Positions 1-9,000 of a DNA stretch of 64,000 nucleotides are shown here, piece after piece. The stretch's first letter is position 1. Each line of letters begins with the position of its first letter. The notes under the pieces were generated by a model. The model ran no database searches and had not been told where the DNA came from. It worked only from the letters and a program-made list of their open reading frames with translations. Origin of the DNA: Methanolobus psychrophilus R15 (lineage in GTDB: Archaea > Halobacteriota > Methanosarcinia > Methanosarcinales > Methanosarcinaceae); NCBI GenBank assembly GCA_000306725.1, contig CP003083.1, positions 2,840,042 through 2,904,041 of the forward strand, written 5' to 3'. The translations under genes and the position numbers were made by a program.

Positions 1-400
1 GGCTCATTCCCCACGACCCGCAATACCTATTAAATCACTTTTTTATTTAACTCAAACTGCTCTTAAAATAAAACCCAATGATATTTTTGATGGGAATGAT
101 ATTTTTGATTATGGTCATAAAGTCAGATGCAAGCTGATATTGTAAAAGCATCAAATAATCTAATACATTGTAATTGTTGTTTACTTTAATATTGATATAA
201 ATAAAACATTCAATTTACTGGTTATTTTTGATATATTTGGCTTAGATGGTAAATATTCTCTAGATTTATCTAAAAACTAGTTTTGCATCGTATACTATAT
301 AAAGTAGGATTATTGTAACTATACTATATACACTTATGTATTATTATAACATTTTTTTATTTAAGTACTCATATATACTAGTACATAACCACTGAGGTAT
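1..400. other. AT-rich stretch without a gene
   Basis: No open frame with coding character and no RNA gene is visible here. The stretch is strongly AT-rich. Near 370-378 it holds a TATA-like element (catatatac), placed to drive the DUF2795-like gene that follows. Confidence 0.6.
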
Positions 401-416
401 GGAAGTAAGTACTTCC
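401..416. promoter_or_regulatory. Operator-like palindrome in the leader of the DUF2795-like gene
   Basis: The sequence GGAAGTA-AG-TACTTCC is a perfect 7+7 bp inverted repeat. It lies about 25-30 nt downstream of the TATA-like element at 370-378, close to the expected transcription start, and just upstream of the ribosome binding site. That is a typical place for an archaeal repressor to bind. The binding protein is unknown. Confidence 0.4.
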
Positions 417-438
417 AAAAGTGGGTAAGGTGAAATAT

Positions 439-627
439 ATGAAAAGCAATGTTATTGAAGTACAGGAAGCATTAAAGGGCATAGACTATCCGAAAGCGAA
501 AAAAGAAGTAATTAAGTATGCCAAGGACAACAAAGCTTCCAAGGATGTCATGGCAGACTTGAAAAAGATCTCGGACCGGAAATATGAGACTGCAGCAGAG
601 CTCAGCAAGGAGTTCTCAGGAAAATAA
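439..627 (+). CDS. DUF2795-like small protein
   Basis: A 62-residue soluble protein rich in Lys and Glu, beginning MKSNVIEVQEALKG. The arrangement (short helix, Tyr-Pro-Lys turn, Ala-rich helix, 'RKYETAAELSKEF' ending) resembles DUF2795, a small helical family of unknown function often annotated as stress-related. The ATG at 439 is preferred over the in-frame GTG at 421 because aaggtga at 427-433 forms a ribosome binding site for it. The gene stands alone, with an operator-like palindrome upstream. Family assignment is from recollection of the motif pattern. Confidence 0.7.
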   Translation: MKSNVIEVQEALKGIDYPKAKKEVIKYAKDNKASKDVMADLKKISDRKYETAAELSKEFSGK

Positions 628-786
628 AGTTATATAACATACGTTGGCTTACATATTGTCACTGTGAACTTCAAATAGGGGCCGACAGGATTACAGTCGG
701 TCTTAAAAACAGTATATGTGAATGATTATTTTTCAGATGAAACTCACATGAAGATGAGGTTTCCTTTGCACTAATTACCAATATTA

Positions 787-816
787 GGCTCTGTAGAAAT
801 CCTCGATATTCTAACA
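787..816. repeat. Solo end of the GGCTCTGTAGAAATCC repeat family
   Basis: The 17 bases at the start, ggctctgtagaaatcct, also occur at 30629, where they form one end of a roughly 130-bp element with inverted ends, and a close version is at 31534. Here only one end is visible. It is probably a remnant of a small non-autonomous element. Confidence 0.5.
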
Positions 817-830
817 AATATCTAAATTTC

Positions 831-1070
831 TCATTTTACCTGATATTTCTGTATTTCGTGTTTCGCCAGCATATTGGAACCGAAAGTGTATACAAGAATC
901 ACAACACCCAGCCAGATGAAATGGCTTCCTATTTCAGGCATACCTAAGTATTTCAAGACAAGACCAATACCGAAGATCAGCAAATTTGCCATGCCTATCT
1001 TTTTATTTCGTTTTACAGTCTGCTCATATATCTGTTTGTGCACTAGATACTCTTTTTTTTCAGTTTTCAC
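831..1070 (-). CDS. Small two-TM membrane protein of unknown function
   Basis: A 79-residue protein with a basic/acidic N-terminal helix (about residues 1-24), two hydrophobic segments (about 26-43 and 49-66) separated by a short Gly/Pro turn, and a Lys/Gln-rich tail. The layout resembles small 2TM proteins with both ends on the same side of the membrane. I do not recognise the family. No operon partner is visible. Upstream of its start (1100-1130) gagctagcagctc forms a short hairpin. Confidence 0.55.
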   Translation of the reverse strand: MKTEKKEYLVHKQIYEQTVKRNKKIGMANLLIFGIGLVLKYLGMPEIGSHFIWLGVVILVYTFGSNMLAKHEIQKYQVK

Positions 1071-1206
1071 TTATTCACGTCCTCTGACATGTAGGTTATA
1101 GAGCTAGCAGCTCAAAATCTTTTTGGCAAATAGAATTGCTGCAGTTACATTTTATGCATTGTGGAATATCCACAATTTAGAAGGAACCTCCTTTCTCGTG
1201 TTTCTA

Positions 1207-2811
1207 CCCAACTTTGACAGTCAAAAGTAATAATAGTGTTCTTAGTCTTGATGTATTCGACCAAAAATGCAACAAAAACTAAGAACATACGAGATTATTC
1301 CTAATGAGAATATATGCTTTCCTATCGGAACTATCCTGGCTGTAGAACAACTTTATGATGTACTTGACTTTTCCACTGTTTTTGGCAAACACAAAAAGAA
1401 TGGATTTGACATCAACTACCTGCTGAAAGCTCTTGTAAGCTACAAGCTTACAGATAATTTCAGCATAAGTAAAGCTCATGATTGGATCAACCGTGATGAG
1501 GTACTTGAGATCTTCAATCTTGAAGAATTCAGTGAACGAACACTTTACAGGATTCTTGAAACCCTGGGAAATAATCGTGAAACGATTATTTCCGATATCC
1601 AGGACAGATTGTTTGGCAGATACGATTTCGAACATACTAACATCAACATGGACTGGACAAGTATTGTCCTGCACGGTGATAAATCGCCATTGGGTAAATA
1701 TGGTTATAGTCGTGACCATAGGCCGGATAAGAAACAGATAACTTTAGGCATAGCAGAACTTGCTGATCCTATCAATGTGCCAATTGGCATCACAGTAGAA
1801 CAAGGAAATCTACATGATCAAAAGCACTTCAGGAAAACGTATCAACAGGTTAACAAGAGGTTGAAGCAGGGATCACTTGTTGTTTTCGATAAAGGAGCTC
1901 ATAGTACAGAGAACACTGCCATGATAAGGGCAGATGATATGCAGTATCTGACTGCAAGAAAGCTCAATAAGAGCGATGACAAGATAATTGCAAACTTCGG
2001 GAACTATTCTCTTGAGATCGTTGATTCAGAAGATGGTATCTATGGCCTGAAAATCGTTAAACCAAGTAGTGTCAACTACTTCTACTTCTCTGAAAAGCTC
2101 AAGAAGGAGCAACTTGAATCAAGAGCCAGGAAGATCATGAGGCAGATCCAGGAAGCAAAAGAGATACAAGAATCTATTGACAAAAACAAAAAGCTGCCTA
2201 AAAAGTTCAGGATTAACAATGTCCTTGTTGATGTCGTTTATTCTCTGCAGACAAAACTGACGGATATTGATGAAGAAGAAGCTATCAAACTTCTTGAGGA
2301 ACATTTGATAACAGGCAGAGAAGGATTTTTCTGTCTGAAATCGAGTAAGAATTTGACACTAAAACAGGCTCTTCAAACATACAGGAAAAAGGATTCTATC
2401 GAGAAGATCATCAATTCTCTCAAGAATGAGATTGAGATAAAACCGTTGAGAGTGTGGTCCGATGCTAGTGTTTATGGAGCTATTATTATTGGGTTCATTG
2501 CACAGTTGTTCATATCGCTGATGCGATATGAGTTCAATGAACTCAAGCATAAGTCCACAAAGTTCATCAAAAAAAGCTTATTGAATTTGACAGTTACCGT
2601 AGATTTCCTGAAAGATCGGTCGAAAAAGTACATTTACGCCAATTTTGATGCCATAAATACACTGATTTTAAGGCAAAAATGGGCAAAATCGTAGAATTTT
2701 GCATGAAATTGTTTAAACTGTCAAATAGGTTTTCCTGACAAAAAAAAGAAAATTCTAGGTCCGAAGAGAAGACATTCTCTTCATCAAGGAGTGAAAACTG
2801 TCAAACTTGGG
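1207..2811 (+). mobile_element. IS1634-type insertion sequence, copy 1 (intact)
   Basis: A complete element of 1605 bp. The left end is cccaactttgacagt and the right end, read on the other strand, is cccaagtttgacagt: 15-bp inverted repeats with one mismatch. It is flanked by the 6-bp direct repeat tttcta (1201-1206 and 2812-2817), the expected target duplication. It carries one transposase gene. A second copy with the same ends lies at 37740-40092, which fixes the boundaries independently. Confidence 0.93.
1267..2694 (+). CDS. IS1634/IS4-superfamily DDE transposase
   Basis: A 475-residue DDE transposase that catalyses transposition of its own element. The N-terminal 130 residues are helical and probably bind the ends. 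Asp residues in 'NMDWTS' (near residue 128) and 'VVFDKGAH' (near 207) fit the first two catalytic positions, and an acidic residue in the C-terminal 'RYEFNEL' helix (near 422) is a candidate for the third. Length and layout match IS1634 members. The frame is intact, unlike the copy at 37800, so this copy is potentially active. Confidence 0.9.
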   Translation: MQQKLRTYEIIPNENICFPIGTILAVEQLYDVLDFSTVFGKHKKNGFDINYLLKALVSYKLTDNFSISKAHDWINRDEVLEIFNLEEFSERTLYRILETLGNNRETIISDIQDRLFGRYDFEHTNINMDWTSIVLHGDKSPLGKYGYSRDHRPDKKQITLGIAELADPINVPIGITVEQGNLHDQKHFRKTYQQVNKRLKQGSLVVFDKGAHSTENTAMIRADDMQYLTARKLNKSDDKIIANFGNYSLEIVDSEDGIYGLKIVKPSSVNYFYFSEKLKKEQLESRARKIMRQIQEAKEIQESIDKNKKLPKKFRINNVLVDVVYSLQTKLTDIDEEEAIKLLEEHLITGREGFFCLKSSKNLTLKQALQTYRKKDSIEKIINSLKNEIEIKPLRVWSDASVYGAIIIGFIAQLFISLMRYEFNELKHKSTKFIKKSLLNLTVTVDFLKDRSKKYIYANFDAINTLILRQKWAKS

Positions 2812-2996
2812 TTTCTACTCTGAGCTCTTGCAACTGAAGTTGCAGGCATTCTTCCTCAATTTACGTGAATCGAGTAAAAATATTAATGGACATTAAAGTA
2901 CTGTCCCCACAGATCCTTCACCTGCTCACTAAGATTCCCCCTGAGATGGTTTCTGACGGTGGCCGCCTTATCAAGTTATGTTGCTAGAGCCATCAT
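2812..2996. other. Gap between IS1634-type copy 1 and the propeller gene
   Basis: The gap is 185 bases long. It starts with the right-hand target duplication and contains the short inverted repeat gcaactgaagttgc (about 2828-2841). No coding frame is convincing. It lies downstream of the surface-protein gene and probably holds its 3' untranslated region. Confidence 0.4.
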
Positions 2997-4349
2997 TTAA
3001 TCATCATTATCGTCGTCCTGATCATCGTTGTCATCATCTAGGTCGTCATTATCATCGTCCCGATCATCGTTGTTATCATCTAGGTTATCATTGTCGTCGT
3101 CCCGGTTATCGTTATCGTCATCCCTGTCATCAAAGTCATCGTCCCGGTCGTCAAAGTCGTCATCCCTATCATCAAAGTCGTCATCTCGGACGGCTATAGG
3201 CGGAATGATCGGACCGGACTCTCCGGAGGACAGATCGAAAACGTAAATATCCTGGTTTCCATTGCGGTAATCGGTCCATACGATCCTGTCTTCGTAGATA
3301 TCAGGAGCTTCCTGCCAGAAACTATCTTCCGTGATCAGCTCTTCCTCTCTTGTGGAAAGATCATACATGCGGATATCCCCGGTACCGTTGCGAAGGTCTT
3401 CCCACACTATCCTGTCGCCATGGATTGCAGGGTTTATCTGGGCTGATGCGTTTGAGGTGATCCTCGTTTCTTCCCTGGTGGACAGATTGTACATATGGAT
3501 ATTGATATCCAGCTGCGTGAAGTTCTCCGGTGTCATATTGTCCATATCTTCCGACAGGTTGACATTGGTGTGATCTTCCCATACGATCACATCGCCATAG
3601 ATAGCAGGAGATACCTGATCCGAAGTGTTATTGGTAATCCGCATCCCCTCTCCGCTGGATAGGTCATACATGTAGATATCAGAGTTGCCGTTGCGGAGGT
3701 CTTCCCATACAATCCTGTCACCATAGACAGCAGGGTGCATCTGGTTCGATTCGTTCCCGGTTATTTGCATTTCCTCTCCGGAGGACAGGTTATACGCGTA
3801 AATATCAAAGTTGCCGTTACGCAGATCATGCCACACTACCAGCTCACCATAGATCGCAGGGTCTCCCTGCCATGACGGGTTATCCACTATCATCCCGCTC
3901 TCGCCCGAAGATATATTATACATATGGATGTTCACGTCGAATTGAAGCCAGTCATCCAGTGTGATGTTATCCGTGTCCATCTCATCTGCCGGTAAGCTGA
4001 CATTGCTGTAATCCTCCCATATCACGATGTCGCCATAGATTGCGGGAGTCATCTTAGCAGACCCGTTCTCGGATAGTTGCATTTCCTCTCCTGTGGACAG
4101 GTTATACATGTAGATGCCTATATTGGCATCGAATATGTCCTGCAGGGACATGTTCTCAACATCTTCAGTGATATTGACATTGCGGCCATCTGTCCAGACT
4201 ATCGTGTCATTGTAAATAGCCGGATTGTTCTGGTGTGATGCATTCGTTGTGATCTGTACCTCAGAGCCTTCAGTTACCTGTGCAGCTGCACAACCGGCAG
4301 CAAAAGTTATCAGCACTAAGCAAAGTATTAGGTATTGTATAGATTTCAT
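2997..4349 (-). CDS. TolB-like beta-propeller surface protein with Asp-rich tail
   Basis: About 450 residues. A signal peptide (MKSIQYLILCL... ending near AAGCAAAQ, with a possible lipobox Cys) is followed by six to seven repeats of about 45-60 residues built on 'AIYGDxIVWxDxRNGNxDIYxYxLSSGE', the pattern of TolB/DPP-IV-type propeller blades in Methanosarcina surface proteins. The last ~60 residues are a low-complexity acidic tail of 7-residue DDD(F/N)D(D/N)(R/L/Q) units. ATG at 4349 is preferred over 4403 because the signal peptide starts there and gaggt precedes it. Likely secreted; the tail may bind Ca2+ or the cell wall (inference). Confidence 0.85.
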   Translation of the reverse strand: MKSIQYLILCLVLITFAAGCAAAQVTEGSEVQITTNASHQNNPAIYNDTIVWTDGRNVNITEDVENMSLQDIFDANIGIYMYNLSTGEEMQLSENGSAKMTPAIYGDIVIWEDYSNVSLPADEMDTDNITLDDWLQFDVNIHMYNISSGESGMIVDNPSWQGDPAIYGELVVWHDLRNGNFDIYAYNLSSGEEMQITGNESNQMHPAVYGDRIVWEDLRNGNSDIYMYDLSSGEGMRITNNTSDQVSPAIYGDVIVWEDHTNVNLSEDMDNMTPENFTQLDINIHMYNLSTREETRITSNASAQINPAIHGDRIVWEDLRNGTGDIRMYDLSTREEELITEDSFWQEAPDIYEDRIVWTDYRNGNQDIYVFDLSSGESGPIIPPIAVRDDDFDDRDDDFDDRDDDFDDRDDDNDNRDDDNDNLDDNNDDRDDDNDDLDDDNDDQDDDNDD

Positions 4350-4403
4350 TTGAACTACCTCAAGTTTCCCAGTACCACCCAGGATACCTGATTGATAGTT
4401 CAA

Positions 4404-4720
4404 TTGGAAGAACTAAACGTATTGTGAAGCAATGATAAGAAGCCTAGTACATACTTTTAGGACAGGAAATGTCATTCATTGGGGATATTTTCACCATCTT
4501 CCGAACCTGATAAAGGAAGCAGCGCAGCAGTCAAAAAATCATTGGTTGGTATTTTTTGAAATCACTCGACCTTGCTGCGCCACGCTTACTCCAATACCAT
4601 ATAATTATTTATTCCTTTCTAAATAGACTTACTATGACAAGTCAATAATTGATAGCTGTCATAGCCTATTTTCCTATGCTATATTTATAAAGTAAACAAG
4701 ATATAGAGGACATGTTTTCA
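4404..4720. other. Intergenic stretch between divergent genes
   Basis: About 320 bases without a convincing gene; a 64-codon open frame at 4432-4626 is crossed by a strong hairpin and lacks coding character. It should hold divergent promoters. TATA-like tatatttataaag lies at about 4680-4692. Confidence 0.5.
4522..4580. repeat. Nested hairpin element related to the one at 23673
   Basis: Outer arms GCGCAGCA (4522-4529) and TGCTGCGC (4573-4580) enclose a second perfect hairpin, tcaaaaaat (4531-4539) with attttttga (4551-4559). The motif gcagcagtcaaaa in the left arm recurs in the hairpin at 23673-23720. It may be a small dispersed repeat or a transcription terminator. Confidence 0.5.
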
Positions 4721-4733
4721 AGGGGATGATACT

Positions 4734-5735
4734 ATAAAAGCAAAACAGATAATCATACTTGCATTGATAATAGTCGCTGCGTCAGGTTGTGTATCAACAG
4801 AACCTGTTAATCACGATTATATTGAAAGCGACCTACAACCATATATTCCAGACTCCACTGCAGATGATCCTTCAGATGGTTCACAACCATCCTTGTCTGA
4901 ACCAGCAATACCTACCATCAACCAGAGCATCCTAACAGTCCATTTCATTGATGTTGACCAGGGTGGTTCTATCCTCATCCAGATTAACGATAAGAACATG
5001 CTTATCGATGCAGGAGATAACAGGGCAGGAAGCACTGTCGTATCTTACCTTAAAGACAACTGAGTCACTGAGTTAGATGTAGTGGTGGCTACGCATGCAC
5101 ATGCTGACCATATTGGTGGCATGGTGACAATTTTGAACAACTTCAATGTCAAGCGGTTCATTGACAGCGGGAATCCTCATACTACCAAGACCTATGAGAA
5201 CATGCTAATAGCTATCGACAAGAAAGATATACCTTTCAGTCTTGCAGAAGTGGGTCAGACCATAGGCCTTGATCCATCCACCACCATCACTATATTCAAC
5301 CCTTCAGAGCTCACAGGTGACCTCAATGATGATTCGGTGGTCATCAAGTTGACCTATGGTGATGTTTCTTTCCTATTCACAGGAGATACGGAAACACGCG
5401 CTGAGAATAAAATGATTGTTGCAGGATACGATATTAACAGTGACATTCTCAAGGTTGCTCATCATGGAAGCAGGTCATCGACAACCCAGCAATTCCTGCA
5501 AAAGGTCAATCCAGAAGTCTGCATAATCATGGTCGGAACCGACAACCGCTACGGTCACCCGCACCAAGAAATTATCGATAGGCTCAACCTTTTTGGATGC
5601 CAAGTCTACAGAACTGATCTTGATGGTAATACCATTGTCAAGAATGATGGAAAAGAATACAGTGCAGAGACTCAAACCAGCGGATTGGTGTTTCCATTGA
5701 CCGCTATGACCTTTGCACTCATGGCAGAAGCTTAG
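4734..5735 (+). pseudogene. MBL-fold ComEC/Rec2-like lipoprotein, broken by an in-frame TGA
   Basis: The frame encodes a hydrophobic signal with a lipobox-like 'AASGC', a linker, then a metallo-beta-lactamase domain: 'HFIDVDQGGSILI', 'LIDAGDN', the metal ligands 'THAHADHIGG', 'FTGDTE' and 'VAHHGS'. This is the extracellular hydrolase family related to the ComEC C-terminal domain. A TGA at 5061-5063 interrupts 'LKDN|VTELDVVVATH', where relatives usually have Gly (GGA), so one G-to-T change explains it. The expected start after aggggatgat is ATA at 4734, not ATG/GTG/TTG, a second apparent lesion. A short protein could still start at 5082 but would lack the first strands. Confidence 0.85.
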
Positions 5736-5743
5736 GAGGAGTT

Positions 5744-5971
5744 ATGACAAGCTTCAAGGTATCACTTGACAGAGTTGAAGGTGACATAGCAGTGCTTCTT
5801 GTGAGGGATGAGGAGTCGATAAAAATAGATTTCCCCTTGTCCCTTCTTCCAGATAGCTCAAGAGAAGGGGATATTCTGGATATCAGTATTCTGAGAGATG
5901 AGAAGGAAACTGAGGATGCTAAGAAGCGAGTTTCATCGTTGATTGAAAAGTTGAAGAACAAGAAACAATAA
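5744..5971 (+). CDS. DUF3006-like protein
   Basis: A 75-residue acidic protein. 'KVSLDRVEGDIAVLLVRDE' forms the beta-rich core, followed by 'FPLSLLPDSSREGDILDI', then a charged C-terminal helix. This pattern matches DUF3006, small proteins that usually sit directly after MBL-fold ComEC-like genes, as here. The start is 8 nt after the pseudogene stop and is preceded by a strong aggagga. Function unknown. It seems intact although its partner gene is broken. Confidence 0.8.
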   Translation: MTSFKVSLDRVEGDIAVLLVRDEESIKIDFPLSLLPDSSREGDILDISILRDEKETEDAKKRVSSLIEKLKNKKQ

Positions 5972-6079
5972 GTGAATATGCAGCTCAGTAGGAATCCTCA
6001 TTTGAATTCAGACAACCATACCTATTTATACCATAGCCATTCTTCAAATGAAGGTTCTTACAAACCCTAAAAAGTTATT

Positions 6080-9000
6080 CTATACTTTTTTAAGCTGATC
6101 GACCAAGATATCAAACTGTTTTTCCATATCTTGCATAACAGTGGTTGTTTTATTGTACTCACCTTGCATGGCAGCTTGCTCCATCTCAGAGGCCAAAGAA
6201 CTAAGAACCATACCACCAAGATTCGCAGAGGTACCTTTGATCTTATGGGCATACCAGAAGATATTTTTCATCTCTCTTTTATCTACATTTTCTCTAAGTT
6301 CCCGAATCTGTTCCGGCACTTGTTTCAGGAATATTGCAATCAAACTCCTGGCAAGTTCTTCATCATCCATTATCCGTTCAAAGAGAGCTTCTCTGTCAAA
6401 CACCAATGGCTTTGCAGGGGTTTCCGTATCACCTGGAGATGAACTATCCTCCTGTACATCTTTTTGAATCATTGTAAGCCATTTATCCAGCAATTCAATC
6501 AGGGACTTCAATGAAACGGGTTTTGAAATATAATCGTCCATGCCAGCTTCTATAAATCGTTCCCTGTCACCTTTCATGGCATGTGCTGTCATTGCAATTA
6601 TCGGGATCTCACGATTCAAGACTGCTGATCCCGGCTGTCGGATGAGCCTTGTGGCTTCCATGCCATCCATTTCGGGCATCTGCACATCCATGAGCACAAG
6701 GTCATATGGCAATGTTTCAAGGGCTTTTACTGCTTCTGCACCATTGGCTACAGTATCTGCACGGAAGCCCAGTTTCTTTAGCATGCTCTGGGCTACTTTC
6801 TGGTTGACGATGTTGTCCTCAGCCAGCAGTACCCTTACATTATTGATACCCCGTTTCGAAGTAAGATTCATGGTAAGAGGAGAATGGGACATTTGTTTCT
6901 CCGTTTCCATGCTCAGAATCGATGACAATTTATCAAGAAGGCTTGATTGCCTTACCGGTTTGGTAAGATAAGCTTCAAAGTAACTCTTTTCGAGCTGTTG
7001 GGAGGCTGACCACTGCCCCATAGATGAAAGCATTATAAGGTGAGTATTTTTCAGTTTTTCATCAGACTTTATGATTCTTGCAAGGGTTGCACCATCCATA
7101 CCCGGCATCTGCATGTCCAGGAGCGCTACCTGAAACGGCTCATTATCCTCATATGCTTTGTAAAGAGCCTGGAGTGCCATTGGGCCGTCAACAGCTTCCT
7201 TTGCCCGTGAGCCCCATGAAGATAGCTGGTTGATAAGAATCTCACGGTTGGTAGCGTTATCGTCCACAACGAGTATGCGTGCACTTTGGATATCTCCTGA
7301 CATGATTTTCTTCCTATCACAGTCTGGCTGTTTGGCAAAGTGGGCTGTGAACCAGAACTCTGAACCCTTGCCTTCCTCACTTCTCACTCCTATTTCTCCA
7401 CCCATCATCTCCACAAGTTGCTTGGAGATAGCAAGACCAAGCCCTGTACCACCATATTGGCGAGTTGTTGAAGCATCTACCTGGTAGAACTGGCCAAAAA
7501 GAGAGCCTATTTTATCCTTAGGGATACCAATTCCAGTGTCCCGGACAGAGAAACGTAAGAGAGCCCCGGCATCTGTTTCGGACTCAAGGGTCACACGTAC
7601 AGCCACTTCTCCCTGATGCGTGAACTTAACTGCATTGCCGGTCAGGTTTACCAGTACCTGCTGCAGGCGTCCTGTATCACCCCTTATATAAGCAGGCACA
7701 GCCGGTTCTGCGGCGCAGATAAATTCCAGTCCCTTGTCATGAGCTCGTATGGATAACATGGAAGCAAAGTCATCCAGCAAGCTGTGAAGGTCAAAATCCA
7801 GCACCTCCAGCTCTAGCTTACCTGCCTCTATCTTTGAGAAGTCCAGTATATCATTGATTATCTCTAGCAGCGCCTCTCCACTTGCCTGCACCGTTTCAAC
7901 ATAATGTCGTTGCTCTTCATTGAGCTCTGTGTCAAGAAGCAGACCTGTCATGCCGATCACACCGTTCATGGGCGTGCGTATCTCATGGGACATGTTGGCC
8001 AGGAACTCACTCTTGGCTTTGGTGGCCTCTTCTGCCCTTGCCAAAGCCATGTCAAGTTCCTTGTTTTTCATTTCCACTTCTTCAGCGTATGCAAGAAGCT
8101 TTTCTTCTGCTAACTTGCGCTCGGTTATATTTATGTGAGAAATGACGACTTTACACGGGAAGGAGTCGGCACCCTGAAAAGGACGTACCTTGCCGATGAA
8201 CCATCGCTCTTCTTCCGGGGAATGACAAGGATATTCAAGTTCGAAACTCTCAGCTGATCCATTCATCACATCTTCAATACCCCTGGCAAATTGCAATGCT
8301 AAGTCACTATCTGGGCCCTTGGCATATTTTGCAATTTTAATGTAATTTGTACCTTCACTTACTTTTTCAAGGTCAGCAGAATTGGCAATGGCAAAATCAT
8401 TCCAGGATTTATTTGTTTTTATTATGGTTCCCGTCTCGTCCAGTACACAAATATTAGCATCCAAGGAATCAAGGGTTGATTGGTTAAGCAGATTTAACTC
8501 TTTGATAGTTTGTTTTGCATACCACTTATCTGTAATATCACGACCCACACCCACCAGTCCAATCATCTTTCCCGTAGAACTACATAAAGGTGCTTTGAGT
8601 GTGTCAAGTAGAATTTTTTTACCGCCAGGATAATCGACCCATTCTTCATTATGTCTGCCTTTACCTTCTTCCACCATAATTGCGTCATTCTCTCTGAAGA
8701 AGTCGGCAAGCTCCTTACTGAACAGATCGTAATCGGTATTGCCAATAATTTCTTCCCTGTCCCTGCCTACAAAATTTGAGAATTCAGGATTGCATCCCAA
8801 ATAGGTTCCATCAAGGTCTTTGAAGAATATCATATCAGGTATTGAATCAAGAAGACTTTTTAGCAGGGACCTCTTCTTCTCAAGGTTTTCTTCTGCCTGT
8901 TTACGCTCTGTAATGTCTCTAGCTATCCCTTCCAAGGCAGTCAGATTTCCTTCTTCATCATAGAGCAATATGTTTTTTTGCTCTGCCCATATAACCTGTC

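Noticed and set aside
2978-3246. Two plus-strand open frames rich in His/Arg and Ser
   Set aside because: They are antisense shadows of the Asp-rich repeat tail of the propeller protein.
4432-4626. 64-codon open frame after the propeller gene
   Set aside because: It is crossed by a strong nested hairpin, has no ribosome binding site and no protein-like pattern.
5061-5063. Selenocysteine or pyrrolysine-type recoding of the in-frame stop
   Set aside because: The codon is TGA, not TAG, so pyrrolysine does not apply. Relatives have Gly here, and no SECIS-like structure is evident. A simple nonsense mutation fits.
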